64,000 nt of DNA from Phormidium tanganyikae FI6-MK23 (lineage in GTDB: Bacteria; Cyanobacteriota; Cyanobacteriia; Leptolyngbyales; Leptolyngbyaceae): assembly GCA_019359175.1 (NCBI GenBank), contig JAHHHU010000008.1:1-64000 (forward strand). The letters run 5' to 3'. Below the pieces are notes generated by a model. The model ran no database searches. It worked only from the letters and a program-made list of their open reading frames with translations, and was not told the DNA's origin. Both the position numbers and the translations under genes were made by a program. Shown here in pieces: positions 1 to 7,183 of this stretch (the first letter of the stretch is position 1; every line of letters starts with the position of its first letter).

Positions 1-119
1 ACCGGTGATTGAAACGGTCGGGAGCACAGGGGAAGCGGGAGAATGTCAATCAGATGCTCAAGTTGCGCTGTGTTTATCTCAATGCAACCTGAGCAGCTTG
101 AGTCTTTTGCACATTTGGG

Positions 120-380
120 TTGCTCCCTTATGTTGAGCGAGTCGATCGAGCAATGAAGAAGATTCTTTCTAGTCGAGCTTGGACACCTCCGCAGCGCCGC
201 TGGCTAGAGCGAATTGGAAAGCAACTGAAAGCGGAAGTGATTGTTGATCGAGAAAGTTTCGATCAAGGTGCATTTAGAACCGATGGCGGGGGCTTTGAGA
301 GATTAAATAAAACATTTGGGGGAGAGTTAGAAGCGATCGTGAGTGAGATTCGCGATCGACTGTGGCAAGACGTGAGCTAA
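120..380 (+). pseudogene. Type I restriction enzyme R subunit, C-terminal remnant
   Basis: About 86 codons that read like the extreme C-terminus of HsdR-type DEAD-box restriction subunits; the stretches RVDRAMKKIL, WTPPQRRWLERIGKQL and FERLNKTFGGEL are typical of that tail. The helicase and nuclease domains are absent. In the same frame a TGA at 99-101 lies just upstream, so there is no intact 5' part within the window. The frame ends with TAA at 378-380 and the next gene fragment continues in the same phase. Remnant of a type I restriction-modification locus; not expected to be functional. Confidence 0.75.
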
Positions 381-884
381 TTGCATCAGCGCTTGCCGAA
401 GGGGATCTTTTACGCGCAAGGGGTGAAGACGAATGTGCTGTTTTTCCAGCGTGGGAAGGCGGAGAAAGGCAACACCCAAACCGTTTGGATCTTCGATATG
501 CGATCGAATATGCCAAGTTTTGGTAAGCGGATTCCGTTGACGCGAGAGCATTTTCGGGAGTTTGAGGCGTGTTATGGGGCTGATCCGAATGGGCAGAGTC
601 AGCGCATGGATCAGGGGGAAATAGGACGGTTTCGGTGTTTTTCACGGGAAGCGATCGCGAAACGGAGCGATAACTTAGATATTTCTTGGCTGCGGGATGA
701 AAGTTTGCAGTCGGATGCGTTGCAAGAACCGGAAGTGATTGCAGCGGAGATTTTGGAGCGATTGCAGGTAGCGACGAAAGAAATGGAAGCGCTGATGGTA
801 CTGCTGGAAGGAGAAGAAGCGGCAGAGGCGGTGCTTCAGTTGGGTTGCCGTAAAATCGAATTGGGTGGAATGGAGGCTTTATGA
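381..884 (+). pseudogene. Type I DNA methyltransferase (HsdM), C-terminal remnant
   Basis: The frame opens directly after the hsdR stub stop and encodes about 167 residues resembling the C-terminal third of HsdM. LPKGIFYAQGVKTNVLFFQRG is the conserved stretch that follows the catalytic domain. The SAM-binding and NPPF catalytic motifs of a full HsdM (about 500 residues) are missing and no good ATG start exists (TTG at 381). The deletion therefore removed the N-terminal methyltransferase half. Its stop overlaps the ATG of mntA (ATGA at 881-884), so the fragment may still be transcribed with the downstream module. Confidence 0.75.
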
Positions 885-1234
885 GTCTTGAGCAAAAGAT
901 CGATTTAAACCAAGTTTTGCGCGATCGCTTAAAGGTGTCAGAGGATGTGATCGCGCAGTTTTGCCAGAAGTGGAAGATTGTTGAGTTTGCCTTGTTTGGG
1001 TCGGTGTTGCGGGATGATTTTCGCTCAGAGGGCGAAGATCCGAGCGATATTGATGTTTTAGTAGTGTTTGCTCAAAATTCAGGCTGGAATTTGTTTGATG
1101 TGATGAATATGCAGCGAGAGCTTGAAGGACTGCTACACCGTAAAGTAGATTTTCTGGAGAAGCAACAGTTAAAAAATCCATATCGCCGTAGCAACATCCT
1201 GAAAACGCATCGGGTGATTTATGCAGGCGAATGA
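881..1234 (+). CDS. mntA: MntA-type nucleotidyltransferase antitoxin
   Basis: 117-residue minimal nucleotidyltransferase. The family motif is visible as FGSVLRDDF followed by PSDIDVLV (GS...DxD), the metal- and nucleotide-binding core, although the spacing between GS and DxD is longer than usual. In MntA-HepT systems the antitoxin AMPylates or otherwise neutralises the HEPN RNase toxin. It starts at ATG 881 with a 4-base overlap on the hsdM remnant and overlaps hepT by 14 bases, typical of these modules. The protein looks intact, but its toxin partner is interrupted, so the pair is probably decaying. Confidence 0.8.
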   Translation: MSLEQKIDLNQVLRDRLKVSEDVIAQFCQKWKIVEFALFGSVLRDDFRSEGEDPSDIDVLVVFAQNSGWNLFDVMNMQRELEGLLHRKVDFLEKQQLKNPYRRSNILKTHRVIYAGE

Positions 1235-1490
1235 GCGTGATAGTGCTTCTTTATGGGATATGGCACAGGCAATCCGAAGGATTCAGGAGTTTAGCGCCGA
1301 TCTCACGTTGCAGGACTATTTGGAGAGTGTTTTTCTACAGAGTGCGATCGAGCGACAGTTTGAGATTTTGGGAGAGGCAGCGCGACGAATTTCGCCGGAT
1401 TTTCAGTAGGCGCATCCAGAGATTGATTGGAGGAATATTATTGGTCTAAGAAATGTGATTGCTCATCGGTATGAACAGGTGAAAGGTTGA
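1221..1490 (+). pseudogene. hepT: HepT-type HEPN RNase toxin, interrupted by in-frame TAG
   Basis: HEPN toxin of the HepT/DUF86 family. The first 62 codons (LWDMAQAIRRIQEF ... IERQFEILGEAARRISPDFQ) end at TAG 1407-1409. Reading through in the same frame continues with AHPEIDWRNIIGLRNVIAHRYEQ, which contains the catalytic RNxxxHxY motif, up to TGA 1488-1490. The active site therefore lies downstream of the stop, and the 62-residue product should be inactive unless TAG is read through. The usual C-terminal helix after the motif is also missing, replaced by remnants of a second mntA copy. Confidence 0.75.
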
Positions 1491-1575
1491 TTTGATTCAA
1501 AAAAAGTTATTGAAGAATCCTTACAGTAGGGCTGAAATTTTGCGAAAGTATCGAGCGATTTATGCAAGCAAATAA
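1489..1575 (+). pseudogene. Second mntA copy, C-terminal scrap
   Basis: Codons 1489-1575 read DLIQKKLLKNPYSRAEILRK and then YRAIYASK, closely parallel to the end of intact mntA (QQLKNPYRRSNILKTH then RVIYAGE). Only about 28 C-terminal residues remain. The 5' end is joined to the hepT remnant at about 1480-1490, where both sequences have a GTGAAAGxTTGAT-like string, suggesting recombination between two tandem MntA-HepT modules with loss of the middle. Not functional. Confidence 0.65.
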
Positions 1576-1636
1576 CCGTAATGCGACATCGCTTTGGGAT
1601 ATGGGGCAAGCGATTCGGAATCTTCAAGCTTCTTCT
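1562..1636 (+). pseudogene. Second hepT copy, N-terminal scrap
   Basis: Starts at ATG 1562 with the same 14-base overlap on the mntA scrap as seen in the upstream pair. MQANNRNATSLWDMGQAIRN matches the start of the upstream hepT (MQANERDSASLWDMAQAIRR). Similarity stops after about 25 codons and the frame then runs into the first 69-bp direct repeat. It is a truncated gene start, probably cut when the repeat-flanked cassette arrived. Confidence 0.65.
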
Positions 1637-1657
1637 GCCTCCGATACCAGAAGAATA

Positions 1658-1726
1658 AGAACGATCGAGCTTCTTTGTTTCTATATTTATTTCGTCGGTT
1701 TAATGGTGAGAATGAGAGGATACAAG
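1658..1726. repeat. Direct repeat, copy 1 (69 bp)
   Basis: From AGAACGATCGAGCTTC to GAGAGGATACAAG. It matches 2419-2486 with one 1-base indel and one C/T change. The two copies bracket the antitoxin/PIN-toxin cassette. The copy begins just after the truncated hepT scrap and ends 22 bases before the antitoxin ATG at 1749, so it may also carry that gene's promoter. Confidence 0.85.
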
Positions 1727-1748
1727 CGATGAGAGCGGGAGAAACAGG

Positions 1749-1874
1749 ATGACGATCGTTAAACTTTCTAAGCAATATCTGATTGCTCAAGATGATGATT
1801 CAATTACGATCAATTTACCAGAGTCGATGGTGAAGAAGTTGCAGAATGGTGAAAGGTCAGATGATTCAAGATGA
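1749..1874 (+). pseudogene. N-terminal part of the antitoxin, frame-broken
   Basis: ATG 1749 opens a 41-codon frame containing SITINLPESMVKKLQ, a stretch like the strand-and-helix start of small VapB/Phd-type antitoxins. It ends at TGA 1872-1874. One extra base between about 1834 and 1874 would join it to the +1 frame that runs on to 2016, giving one antitoxin of about 88 residues, the usual size. Read as the front half of a frameshifted antitoxin; sequencing error is the alternative. Confidence 0.5.
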
Positions 1875-2016
1875 AGGGTCTAAGCCTTCATTGGGAAAGC
1901 GTTTGCGGGCGATTCGGGCGAAGATTGTTGAGTCCGGAGAAGGCTTGATGACGATTGAAGAAATTGAGCAAGAAATAGCAGAACAGCGAGATCGCTTAGG
2001 GTTTGTGGACGAATGA
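1846..2016 (+). CDS. Antitoxin (C-terminal part, toxin-neutralising region)
   Basis: 56-codon frame from ATG 1846 (or ATG 1861), too short for a typical gene caller. It contains LGKRLRAIRAKIVESGEG and EEIEQEIAEQRDR, the charged helical tail common in cyanobacterial antitoxins paired with PIN toxins. Its stop overlaps the toxin start (ATGA at 2013-2016), the translational coupling expected of a toxin-antitoxin pair. The DNA-binding N-terminus lies in another frame at 1749-1874. It may still neutralise the toxin if translated from the internal ATG. Confidence 0.5.
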   Translation: MVKGQMIQDEGSKPSLGKRLRAIRAKIVESGEGLMTIEEIEQEIAEQRDRLGFVDE

Positions 2017-2417
2017 TCCGAACTTATCTTGATTCTGGTGTGCTGTTCTCTGCTGCAAGAGAAACTGATGCTTTTTCCGAGAAAGCCTTGGAAGTTTTAG
2101 AGGATGAGAATCGGAACTTTGCGTCTAGCCTGTTTGTGCGATTGGAAGTGTTACCAAAAGCAATTTGTTATCGCAGGGCAAATGAAGCGCAGTTTTATCA
2201 AGAGTATTTTGAAGCGGTGCAATACTGGGCAAATGATGTGGCAACGCTGATAGAGGATGGTTATCAGATTGCTTGTAAGCATGGATTGTCGTTGATCGAT
2301 GCGCTTCACGTTGCGGCAGCGTTGGCAGTTGGAGCGGATGAGTTAGTCACAACAGAGCGATCGACAAAGCCAATGCACCATGTTCGTAAAATCCGTGTGG
2401 TTTCAATGGTTGGTTAG
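2013..2417 (+). CDS. PIN-domain (VapC-like) ribonuclease toxin
   Basis: 134-residue PIN-domain protein. The four acidic positions of the fold are present: D7 (YLDSGVL), E45 (RLEVLPK), D96 (LIDALHVA) and E115 (VTTERS). PIN toxins of type II systems cleave RNA in a metal-dependent way and are held inactive by the upstream antitoxin. The toxin frame is complete although the antitoxin is broken across two frames, so the neutralising part must still be made or the toxin is not expressed. The stop is immediately followed by the second direct repeat. Confidence 0.8.
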   Translation: MIRTYLDSGVLFSAARETDAFSEKALEVLEDENRNFASSLFVRLEVLPKAICYRRANEAQFYQEYFEAVQYWANDVATLIEDGYQIACKHGLSLIDALHVAAALAVGADELVTTERSTKPMHHVRKIRVVSMVG

Positions 2418-2418
2418 A

Positions 2419-2486
2419 AGAACGATCGAGCTTTTTGTTTCTATATTTATTTTGTCGGTTTAATGGTGAGAATGAGAGGATACAAG
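2419..2486. repeat. Direct repeat, copy 2 (68 bp)
   Basis: Second copy of the repeat at 1658-1726, beginning 2 bases after the toxin stop codon. Repeat plus cassette is about 760 bp. Either a tandem duplication formed it or the cassette moved by homologous exchange between repeats; no transposase or terminal inverted repeat is visible. The remaining 100 bases up to the ABC transporter gene show nothing else recognisable. Confidence 0.85.
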
Positions 2487-2587
2487 GGGTTAGGGGATGA
2501 GGGCGAAGATCTCGGCATCAACTAATTCATATTCCTTGGCCCGTTGTTGATCTTAACTGTCTATCCACCTTACATGTCTTGAAAGCT

Positions 2588-3418
2588 ATGGTTCAGCCTC
2601 GCATCGATTCTCTAGCGATCGGCTCTGACTCAACGGACTCAGAGCCGCTGTTAGAATTTGACAACGTGGGTTTAGAGTATCCGTTTGAAGGTTCAATGCG
2701 TCGGATTATTCAAGAGGTGAGCCTGTCGATTCAACCGGGTGAATTTGTGTCGTTTGTGGGCCCAAGCGGGTGTGGTAAGACTTCGATTTTGCGAATGGTG
2801 TCAGGGTTGAGTCCGGCTCCGATCGGAGAAATTCGCTACCGGGGAACGCCAATCAAAAAGCCGCTTCGCAATACTGGGATCGCGTTTCAGAATCCGGTGA
2901 TGCTGCCGTGGCGCAATACGATCGACAATGTGATGCTGCCGCTAGAGATCGTTGAACCGTACAAGAAGGATTTTCGCCAGCGCAAAAGAGAATATGTCCG
3001 CATGGCGCAGGATCTCTTGTCAACGGTGCGGTTGCAGGACTTTCAGAAGCAGTATCCGTGGCAGTTATCTGGGGGAATGCGGCAGCGGGCATCTTTGTGT
3101 CGATCGCTGATTCATAGTCCAGAGATTCTCTTGCTGGATGAGCCGTTTGGAGCGCTAGATGCTTTTACCCGCGAGGAAATGTGGGGAATGCTGCAAAGTC
3201 TCTGGATGCGCGTGAAGTGCGTGGGAATTTTGATTACGCACGATTTGCGGGAAGCGGTGTTTTTGTCAGACACGGTTTATGTGATGGGTCCGCGTCCAAG
3301 TTCGATCATCTACAAAGTCAAAATTAATCTGCCGCGTCCGAGAACGCTGGAGATGGAATTGAGTGATGAGTTTAATCATTACTTCGCTAGCATTCGCCAA
3401 CACATTCACCACAATTAA
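2588..3418 (+). CDS. ABC transporter ATP-binding protein (nitrate/sulfonate/taurine-type)
   Basis: About 276 residues from ATG 2588 (a TTG at 2579 is in frame but less likely). Walker A is GPSGCGKTS, the signature is LSGGMRQRASL, and Walker B LLLDEPFGALD is followed by the switch histidine in LITHDLREA. The sequence is of the SsuB/TauB/NrtD group that energises uptake of small organic or anionic solutes across the inner membrane. The permease gene follows after 8 bases, so the two form an operon. No substrate-binding protein is adjacent, so the substrate cannot be assigned. Confidence 0.85.
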   Translation: MVQPRIDSLAIGSDSTDSEPLLEFDNVGLEYPFEGSMRRIIQEVSLSIQPGEFVSFVGPSGCGKTSILRMVSGLSPAPIGEIRYRGTPIKKPLRNTGIAFQNPVMLPWRNTIDNVMLPLEIVEPYKKDFRQRKREYVRMAQDLLSTVRLQDFQKQYPWQLSGGMRQRASLCRSLIHSPEILLLDEPFGALDAFTREEMWGMLQSLWMRVKCVGILITHDLREAVFLSDTVYVMGPRPSSIIYKVKINLPRPRTLEMELSDEFNHYFASIRQHIHHN

Positions 3419-3426
3419 TATCAACT

Positions 3427-4188
3427 ATGGAAAAGTTTCTTAAGTCAAAGTCGGCTGGCTTTGTCCTTCCTTTCGCTGCAACAGTTCTACTGTTTGTTGT
3501 GTGGGAATTGGCGGTGATTCTTTTCAAGATTCCAGCGTTCAATTTGCCCGCTCCGACCAATATTCTGAATGCTCTGATCAATTTTGCGCCACAGTTGACC
3601 GCCAATGCACTCCGAACGCTTTGGACAACGATGCTAGGGTTTGCGATCGCGGTTGTCGTGGGCGTGATTTTGGGATTCATTATTGGCTATTCGAGGGTAG
3701 CTTATCTGACGCTGTATCCATTGCTCGTTGCGTTTAATACGATTCCGAAAGCGGCATTGGTTCCGTTGTTAGCAATTTGGTTTGGAGCAAATGCGATTCC
3801 GGCAACGTTAACGGCGTTTTTGCTGGCGTTTTTTCCGATCGCGGTAAACGTCGCACTCGGTTTGGATACGGTTGAACCCGAAATGAAAGATGTGTTGCGG
3901 GCACTGGGCGCAAACCAAGTCGAAACCTTTCAAAAGGTGGGATGGCCGCATACTTTGCCGTATATTTTTGCATCGCTCAAGATTGCTGCATCGTTTGCTT
4001 TTATTGGCACAGTGATCTCTGAATCGGTTGCCTCGAATGCAGGACTGGGATTTTTGATTGTGCAAGCCACAGCGGATTTTAATGTGCCGTTAGCATTCGC
4101 AGCGCTGCTAATTTTGGCATTGATGGGAGTATTGCTCTATTGCTTCTTTATTGTGGTAGAGAAGAAGGTCATTTACTGGGCACGGTAG
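3427..4188 (+). CDS. ABC transporter permease (BPD_transp_1 family)
   Basis: 253-residue integral membrane protein with about six hydrophobic segments. The cytoplasmic EAA-type loop is visible near residues 160-180 (LRALGANQVETFQKVGWPHT), which contacts the ATPase. It belongs to the SsuC/TauC/ThiX-like permeases. It lies 8 bases downstream of the ATPase gene and is followed by a strong terminator at 4201-4236. No TPP riboswitch or other recognisable leader precedes the operon, so thiamine-precursor transport has no support beyond family resemblance. Confidence 0.85.
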   Translation: MEKFLKSKSAGFVLPFAATVLLFVVWELAVILFKIPAFNLPAPTNILNALINFAPQLTANALRTLWTTMLGFAIAVVVGVILGFIIGYSRVAYLTLYPLLVAFNTIPKAALVPLLAIWFGANAIPATLTAFLLAFFPIAVNVALGLDTVEPEMKDVLRALGANQVETFQKVGWPHTLPYIFASLKIAASFAFIGTVISESVASNAGLGFLIVQATADFNVPLAFAALLILALMGVLLYCFFIVVEKKVIYWAR

Positions 4189-4200
4189 AATTTTGCATAG

Positions 4201-4236
4201 AAAAAGCGGTGAGGATCGAATCCTCACCGCTTTTTT
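4201..4236. terminator. Bidirectional intrinsic terminator
   Basis: An A-run, then GCGGTGAGGAT, a short loop, ATCCTCACCGC and a T-run: an 11-bp perfect stem. It lies between the convergent permease (ends 4188, plus) and the binding-protein/DUF4912 gene (ends 4244, minus) and should serve both. Confidence 0.9.
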
Positions 4237-4243
4237 GTTGAGC

Positions 4244-6868
4244 CTAATTTGCTGGAATGTAAGCAGGTGTCGATCGAGCAAGTAGAGTCCATTGATGGTC
4301 GGTATTCACATACCCGACTTCAGCAATGTAAGTTCGATCACTCAAAGAAATCGGCACATCGCAGCTTAACGCCATGTCATCAATATCATGCTGCTCGTAG
4401 CGGGCTGGAATTCGAGTTCCAGCATCCGTGACATCGTATAGCCGCAAGACTAAATTATCGCCAGCGTTGCGATCGATTCGCGATCTGAGCGATCGCGGTA
4501 AATCCCAAGACGCATACGCCCAGCGAGCATTACGCGGCGTGAGCATCAGACGACCTTCACCGCTCCCGGTTGGCAGTGATGACTCGATTGTTTCACTCGT
4601 CAGATAGGGATTGACATCGGTGGTTTCGCCCGTTGCGAATGATGTCGTTTGATAGGCTGCGGTGTCTGATTCCAAGGGACGACTCACACCCGTGGTTTCA
4701 CCTGTCGCGAATGATGCGGTTTCTGTAGGAGTCACTTCGGCGCGGGGATCAGCCGAACTCCGCTGACCGGAGACGAAAGACCAAGCCGCTGCTCCCGCTC
4801 CTGCTGCTGCTGCGGTTCCACCCGCGATTGCTGAACCGCCTGCTTGCGTGACATCGCTTGCTGTATCGGTGACTCGATGCGTAATCCGTTGGAGCCAGTC
4901 GGGAGATTGGGGATCAGTCGCTTGTGTTTCAGTCGGGGGAACGACCGTTGGTTCCACTTCGGCATCTCGATCGCCGGACAAGAACGATTTCGCAGAATCA
5001 ACTCCCCCACCTACGACTGCTGCACCGCCTACGACCGCTGCACCTCCAGCTTTTGCTGTGTTGCCGAGGAAGTTAGAAGCGGCAGGAACGCGCACATGAG
5101 TCGATCTCGCTAAACTCAGCCATTGATTATTGGGAGTAAGATAGCCGATTTCCGCTAGATAGTCGCGATCGGGAAGTGCGATCAGAAGTCGTTGGCGTTG
5201 AGTGAGTTCATCGCAATCGAATTGCTGAACGCTGTGGGCAGGTTGCCGAGAAAGATCGATATCGGTGACATCGTAGAGCCGGAGGGCTAACTTTTCTCCG
5301 CCTTGTTGCCGCATTGCCTGACGTTCTTCAGCCGGGATATCCCAGAATGCCTCAACTTCTTGAGAACTGCGGGACTTTAGTACCACGCGACTTTGTTTCG
5401 CACGATTTCCGTCTAATGCTGACCAAGCCGCTGCTCCGGTTGCTGCTGCGCCGCCTGCTAATGCTGCCCCGCTTAAGTTTCCACTGATCGGACTAAAGCG
5501 ATCGACGCTACCCGTGATGTTTGGGTCAAGGTCGAGATTGCTCGGTTGAGGGGTTCCCGCGTTCCAATCCAAATCGGGTGGAGCATCGACATTGGCAGAG
5601 AAATCGCCCTGCATCGGGTCGTATCCGCCTTCGACATACGGTGCGGCGCGATTGGGAGCGTCGTCATATCCGGGAGCATTAAAGGTTCCGGTTGCGCCGC
5701 GATCGCGACGATTGCGACGACCGCCTGCAAGTGCCCAGAGTAGCGCGGCTCCTGACCCGATCGGGAGTAGCCACCAGAGCCAATTTGGGAGTCCGGTTGT
5801 GGGATCAGCGGTTCCTGTTCCCGCAGTGTTTTCGCCAGGGAAGAGGAAGGCTAACGGGTTGCCGCCACCTGCTTGAGAATTGCCGCCGCCTTGAGAGGTT
5901 GTCACCGTTTGACCGCCTGCGGGTTTTGCGGCTGTGGTTCCGTCTTTTGTCGCAGTCGGTTTCTCAGCGGTTGCGCCCGTAGTGGTCTTTTGAGTCGTCA
6001 CGGGTTTGGCAGCAACAGCATCAGCCGCACCAGATTTCTCGATCGCAGTTTGTCCAACGGGTGCGGTTGCAAGTCCTAGAAATGCTTGAACGGCTGGATT
6101 GGCTCCGTCTTTGTAGACGTAATACAGCGGCTGCGAGAACGGATAGCGGGCATCGCTCGGTCGGGTTCCGTGCATGGTCACAACCTTTGCACCGGATAAC
6201 CCTTTGGTTTGGTTTACGGTGGTGTAGCTGATTCCAGTGTTGCCAAGGCTCGCGACGACAGCTTGGGTGGTGTCCTCGTTGAGCTTGACTGTCGTTGTGC
6301 CTGTCGCGAACTTTGCTTGTTTGAAGACAGGATATTCTCGAAAGGCTTGACGAGTATCGCTGCTGTCGGGTCGATCGACAAATTTGATCGGGGCATTGGT
6401 TCCGCCGACTTCTGACCAGTTTTTGATTTCGCCGCGAAACATTTTGGCGAATTGTTCGATCGTTAAGCTTTTGGCGAATGAGTTATTTGCGCCAACGAGA
6501 ATGGCGATTTTGTCGCGTCCGACTTGAACAGCTTTTAAGCCTTGAGCTTTTTCGGCATCGGTGAGGGGACGACCGATTGCGGCGACATCGACTTGCCCGT
6601 TTGAAACGGCTTGAATTCCGGCGGGTGTGCCGTTGGCGGCGATGTTGACCTGTGTGCCCGGAAATTGCTGTTCAAAGCGCTGTTTGAGAACATCGTTGAC
6701 GGCTGCCATGCTGCTGGAGCCATCGACCCGAACGTTAGTTCCTTGGGGAACAGAAGCGGGGAGTTTGAAAGCGGAGGTCTGCGATCGAACCAATTGCACG
6801 TCTGCGCCAGAAACAGCGGTTAGAAGCAGTGCAAGACCGACTGCGGAGGAGTAATTTTTATGCACCAT
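4244..6868 (-). CDS. Phosphate-binding-like protein fused to two DUF4912 domains
   Basis: 874 residues. An N-terminal signal or anchor segment is followed by a PstS-like periplasmic binding domain (about 35-290; VDGSSSMAAVNDVLKQRFEQ and VDVAAIGRPLTDAEK are typical). A Thr/Lys/Gly linker leads to a hydrophobic segment near 360-383 (LPNWLWWLLPIG) ending in basic residues. Two DUF4912 domains follow (about 495-600 and 770-874), each with a WD(I/L)P motif, LRLYDVTD and a tail ending in LARST. Between them are Ala/Gly-rich hydrophobic patches and a repeated SFATGETT motif. The layout suggests an exported phosphate sensor joined through the membrane to cytoplasmic DUF4912 modules; the topology is inferred. 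Confidence 0.75.
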   Translation of the reverse strand: MVHKNYSSAVGLALLLTAVSGADVQLVRSQTSAFKLPASVPQGTNVRVDGSSSMAAVNDVLKQRFEQQFPGTQVNIAANGTPAGIQAVSNGQVDVAAIGRPLTDAEKAQGLKAVQVGRDKIAILVGANNSFAKSLTIEQFAKMFRGEIKNWSEVGGTNAPIKFVDRPDSSDTRQAFREYPVFKQAKFATGTTTVKLNEDTTQAVVASLGNTGISYTTVNQTKGLSGAKVVTMHGTRPSDARYPFSQPLYYVYKDGANPAVQAFLGLATAPVGQTAIEKSGAADAVAAKPVTTQKTTTGATAEKPTATKDGTTAAKPAGGQTVTTSQGGGNSQAGGGNPLAFLFPGENTAGTGTADPTTGLPNWLWWLLPIGSGAALLWALAGGRRNRRDRGATGTFNAPGYDDAPNRAAPYVEGGYDPMQGDFSANVDAPPDLDWNAGTPQPSNLDLDPNITGSVDRFSPISGNLSGAALAGGAAATGAAAWSALDGNRAKQSRVVLKSRSSQEVEAFWDIPAEERQAMRQQGGEKLALRLYDVTDIDLSRQPAHSVQQFDCDELTQRQRLLIALPDRDYLAEIGYLTPNNQWLSLARSTHVRVPAASNFLGNTAKAGGAAVVGGAAVVGGGVDSAKSFLSGDRDAEVEPTVVPPTETQATDPQSPDWLQRITHRVTDTASDVTQAGGSAIAGGTAAAAGAGAAAWSFVSGQRSSADPRAEVTPTETASFATGETTGVSRPLESDTAAYQTTSFATGETTDVNPYLTSETIESSLPTGSGEGRLMLTPRNARWAYASWDLPRSLRSRIDRNAGDNLVLRLYDVTDAGTRIPARYEQHDIDDMALSCDVPISLSDRTYIAEVGYVNTDHQWTLLARSTPAYIPAN

Positions 6869-7183
6869 ATTTTTGTGCCCGTGGTAGCAAAAACTTTTTT
6901 ACACTGTTGCAGCCTAATAAGGACAAGTGCAACTGAATACAGATAATGAGTAGCCATTGGAACAGCGGTGACAAAGCAACGAACACTCCGTGCAGCAGAG
7001 CTAGCGCACTTATCCCAGAGAACGAGAGCAACTGATGATTACAATACGGTGAATTGTATCGATTTGATCGGTCGTTAAGACTTTATTAATTAATCTGTAG
7101 GAAAAGCAGCGATTTTTAAGCGACGGTCACGAAGAGAGGGAGATCAGGATAATGCCCTTATCTCCCTGGATTTACGATCGAGC
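6869..7183. other. Intergenic region, about 315 bp
   Basis: No open frame with gene-like sequence and no tRNA-like fold was found. It holds the upstream region of the binding-protein/DUF4912 gene. Near its right end GGGAGAT (7138-7144) and ATCTCCC (7160-7166) could pair as a weak terminator for crtO read on the minus strand. Confidence 0.5.

Noticed and set aside
2487-2587. TPP or other riboswitch in front of the ABC transporter
   Set aside because: No conserved riboswitch core can be seen; most of the gap is accounted for by the direct repeat.
5592-5982. Plus-strand frames opposite the binding-protein/DUF4912 gene
   Set aside because: Shadows caused by Ala/Gly/Thr-rich codons on the other strand; the minus-strand frame has clear domains.
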